Assembly (NCBI RefSeq): GCF_029076845.1
Contig: NZ_JARESE010000020.1
Location: forward strand, 124,001-188,000
From: Novosphingobium album (ex Liu et al. 2023)
Lineage (GTDB): Bacteria > Pseudomonadota > Alphaproteobacteria > Sphingomonadales > Sphingomonadaceae
DNA length: 64,000 bases
Direction of reading: 5' to 3'
The notes beneath the pieces were generated by a model, which made no database searches, was not told the origin of the DNA, and saw only the letters and a list, made by a program, of their open reading frames with translations. Made by a program: the position numbers and the translations under genes. Position 1 is the first letter of the stretch; every line of letters starts with the position of its first letter. This document shows positions 63,370 through 64,000 of the stretch, in pieces.

Positions 63370-64000
63370 TTGGATATCCTGATGACGCTGGCCGCGGCGA
63401 TCCCTTCGCTGGGTGGCCCGGGCGAGATCTGGCAGCACATCGTCGCCGATTTCTCCAACATCACCGAACCGGCCGCGCTGGCCGCGTTCGGCCAGGTGCT
63501 GATGATCGACCTGCTGCTGGCGGGCGATAACGCGATTGTCGTGGGCGCGCTGGCCGCCGGATTGCCGGCGGCGGATCGCAAGAAGGTTATCCTGATCGGC
63601 ATCGGCGCCGCGCTGGTCCTGCGCATCGGCTTTGCCCTGGCGGTAACCTGGCTGCTGGGCATTGTCGGGCTGATCTTCGCGGGCGGGCTGCTCTTGCTGT
63701 GGGTCGCCTGGAAGTTCTGGCGCGAACTGCATCACGGGGGCGAAAGCGAAGGCTCGCCCGAGATCGCGGGCGACGAGGACAGCGGGTTGAAGCCGGCGCG
63801 CAGCTTCGTCGGCGCGGCCTGGGCAGTCGCGGTCGCCGACGTTTCGATGAGCCTCGACAACGTGCTCGCGGTCGCCGGCGCGGCGCGCGCGCATCCGGGC
63901 ATCCTGATCGTCGGCCTGCTGCTCTCGGTGATCCTGATGGGCATCGCGGCCAACATCATCGCCAAGTATATCGAGCGCTATCGCTGGATCGCCTACATCG
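63370..64000 (+). CDS. TerC-family membrane protein (YjbE-like), C-terminus cut by window end
   Basis: At least 210 residues of a membrane protein with TerC motifs: FGQVLMIDLLLAGDNAIVVGALAAGLP near residues 41-67 and VAVADVSMSLDNVLAVAGAARAHPG near 158-182, each carrying the conserved metal-binding Asp-Asn. The family exports manganese or other metals. TTG start at 63370 preceded by AAGG 9 nt upstream. ATG at 63382 is an alternative. It follows rho by 16 nt. Confidence 0.85.
   Translation, partial: MDILMTLAAAIPSLGGPGEIWQHIVADFSNITEPAALAAFGQVLMIDLLLAGDNAIVVGALAAGLPAADRKKVILIGIGAALVLRIGFALAVTWLLGIVGLIFAGGLLLLWVAWKFWRELHHGGESEGSPEIAGDEDSGLKPARSFVGAAWAVAVADVSMSLDNVLAVAGAARAHPGILIVGLLLSVILMGIAANIIAKYIERYRWIAYI

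Overview
The window is high-GC chromosomal DNA from an alphaproteobacterium, most likely of the Sphingomonadales (Novosphingobium/Sphingomonas-like). The evidence is the gene content: a ThiS-ThiG fusion, a very large iron-complex-type TonB-dependent receptor, a PopZ/DUF2497 protein, an UrcA-family protein, a DUF2093 protein, and the gene order maf-aroE-coaE-dnaQ next to ppsR, hemE, hemJ and rho, which is the classical alphaproteobacterial replication-origin neighbourhood. About 80 protein genes are supported. I saw no rRNA, tRNA, CRISPR array, insertion sequence or prophage.

Layout. 1-2,933: minus-strand heme uptake operon hmuTUV followed by the start of a TonB-dependent receptor. 3,228-11,000: sulfite-exporter-like protein, a serine-hydrolase relative with altered catalytic motifs, CDF metal exporter, pdxH, a DnaJ-like chaperone, YihY, fabI, tadA, rpmB. 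11,074-16,854: phytase-like esterase, large TonB receptor, M23 endopeptidase, DUF2093. 16,876-22,287: xseA and purD, divergent with overlapping start codons, then an exonuclease-fold protein and an adenosine kinase. 22,302-28,752: a tightly overlapping SUF iron-sulfur operon (Rrf2 regulator, sufB, DUF559, sufC, sufD, sufS, sufT, GNAT, sufA), preceded by a probable small RNA with its own terminator. 29,112-33,756: pyrD, a lipoprotein gamma-glutamyltransferase, an acyl-CoA synthetase.

33,800-34,533 is a visibly AT-richer two-gene cassette: a small protein overlapping a retropepsin-like aspartic protease. It looks imported and is the best candidate here for an undescribed system. 35,183-41,911: thiSG, a MerC-like protein, heme A synthase, CutA, rplM-rpsI, an aspartate/glutamate racemase, and a PadR-DUF1700-GIN envelope-type operon under tandem palindromes. 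42,024-48,548: metallophosphoesterase with a leader ORF, UrcA preceded by three helically phased AlgR-like boxes, a LytTR two-component system, fumarase, and a degenerate PCMT-like protein. 48,551-55,953: TolC, PopZ-like protein, thioesterases, CBS protein, A-type Fe-S carrier, xthA, a SleB-type hydrolase, ptsN, hpf.

55,979-64,000 is the origin region. dnaQ, coaE, aroE, maf and ppsR run leftward and hemE, hemJ, rho and a TerC-family gene run rightward from an intergenic segment (59,583-59,913) that has DnaA boxes and an AT-rich tract and is called oriC. Themes that recur are iron and heme handling (hmu, TonB receptors, SUF, hemE/hemJ, ctaA, a second A-type carrier), translation (L28, L13, S9, HPF) and envelope maintenance (M23, SleB, TolC, GGT).
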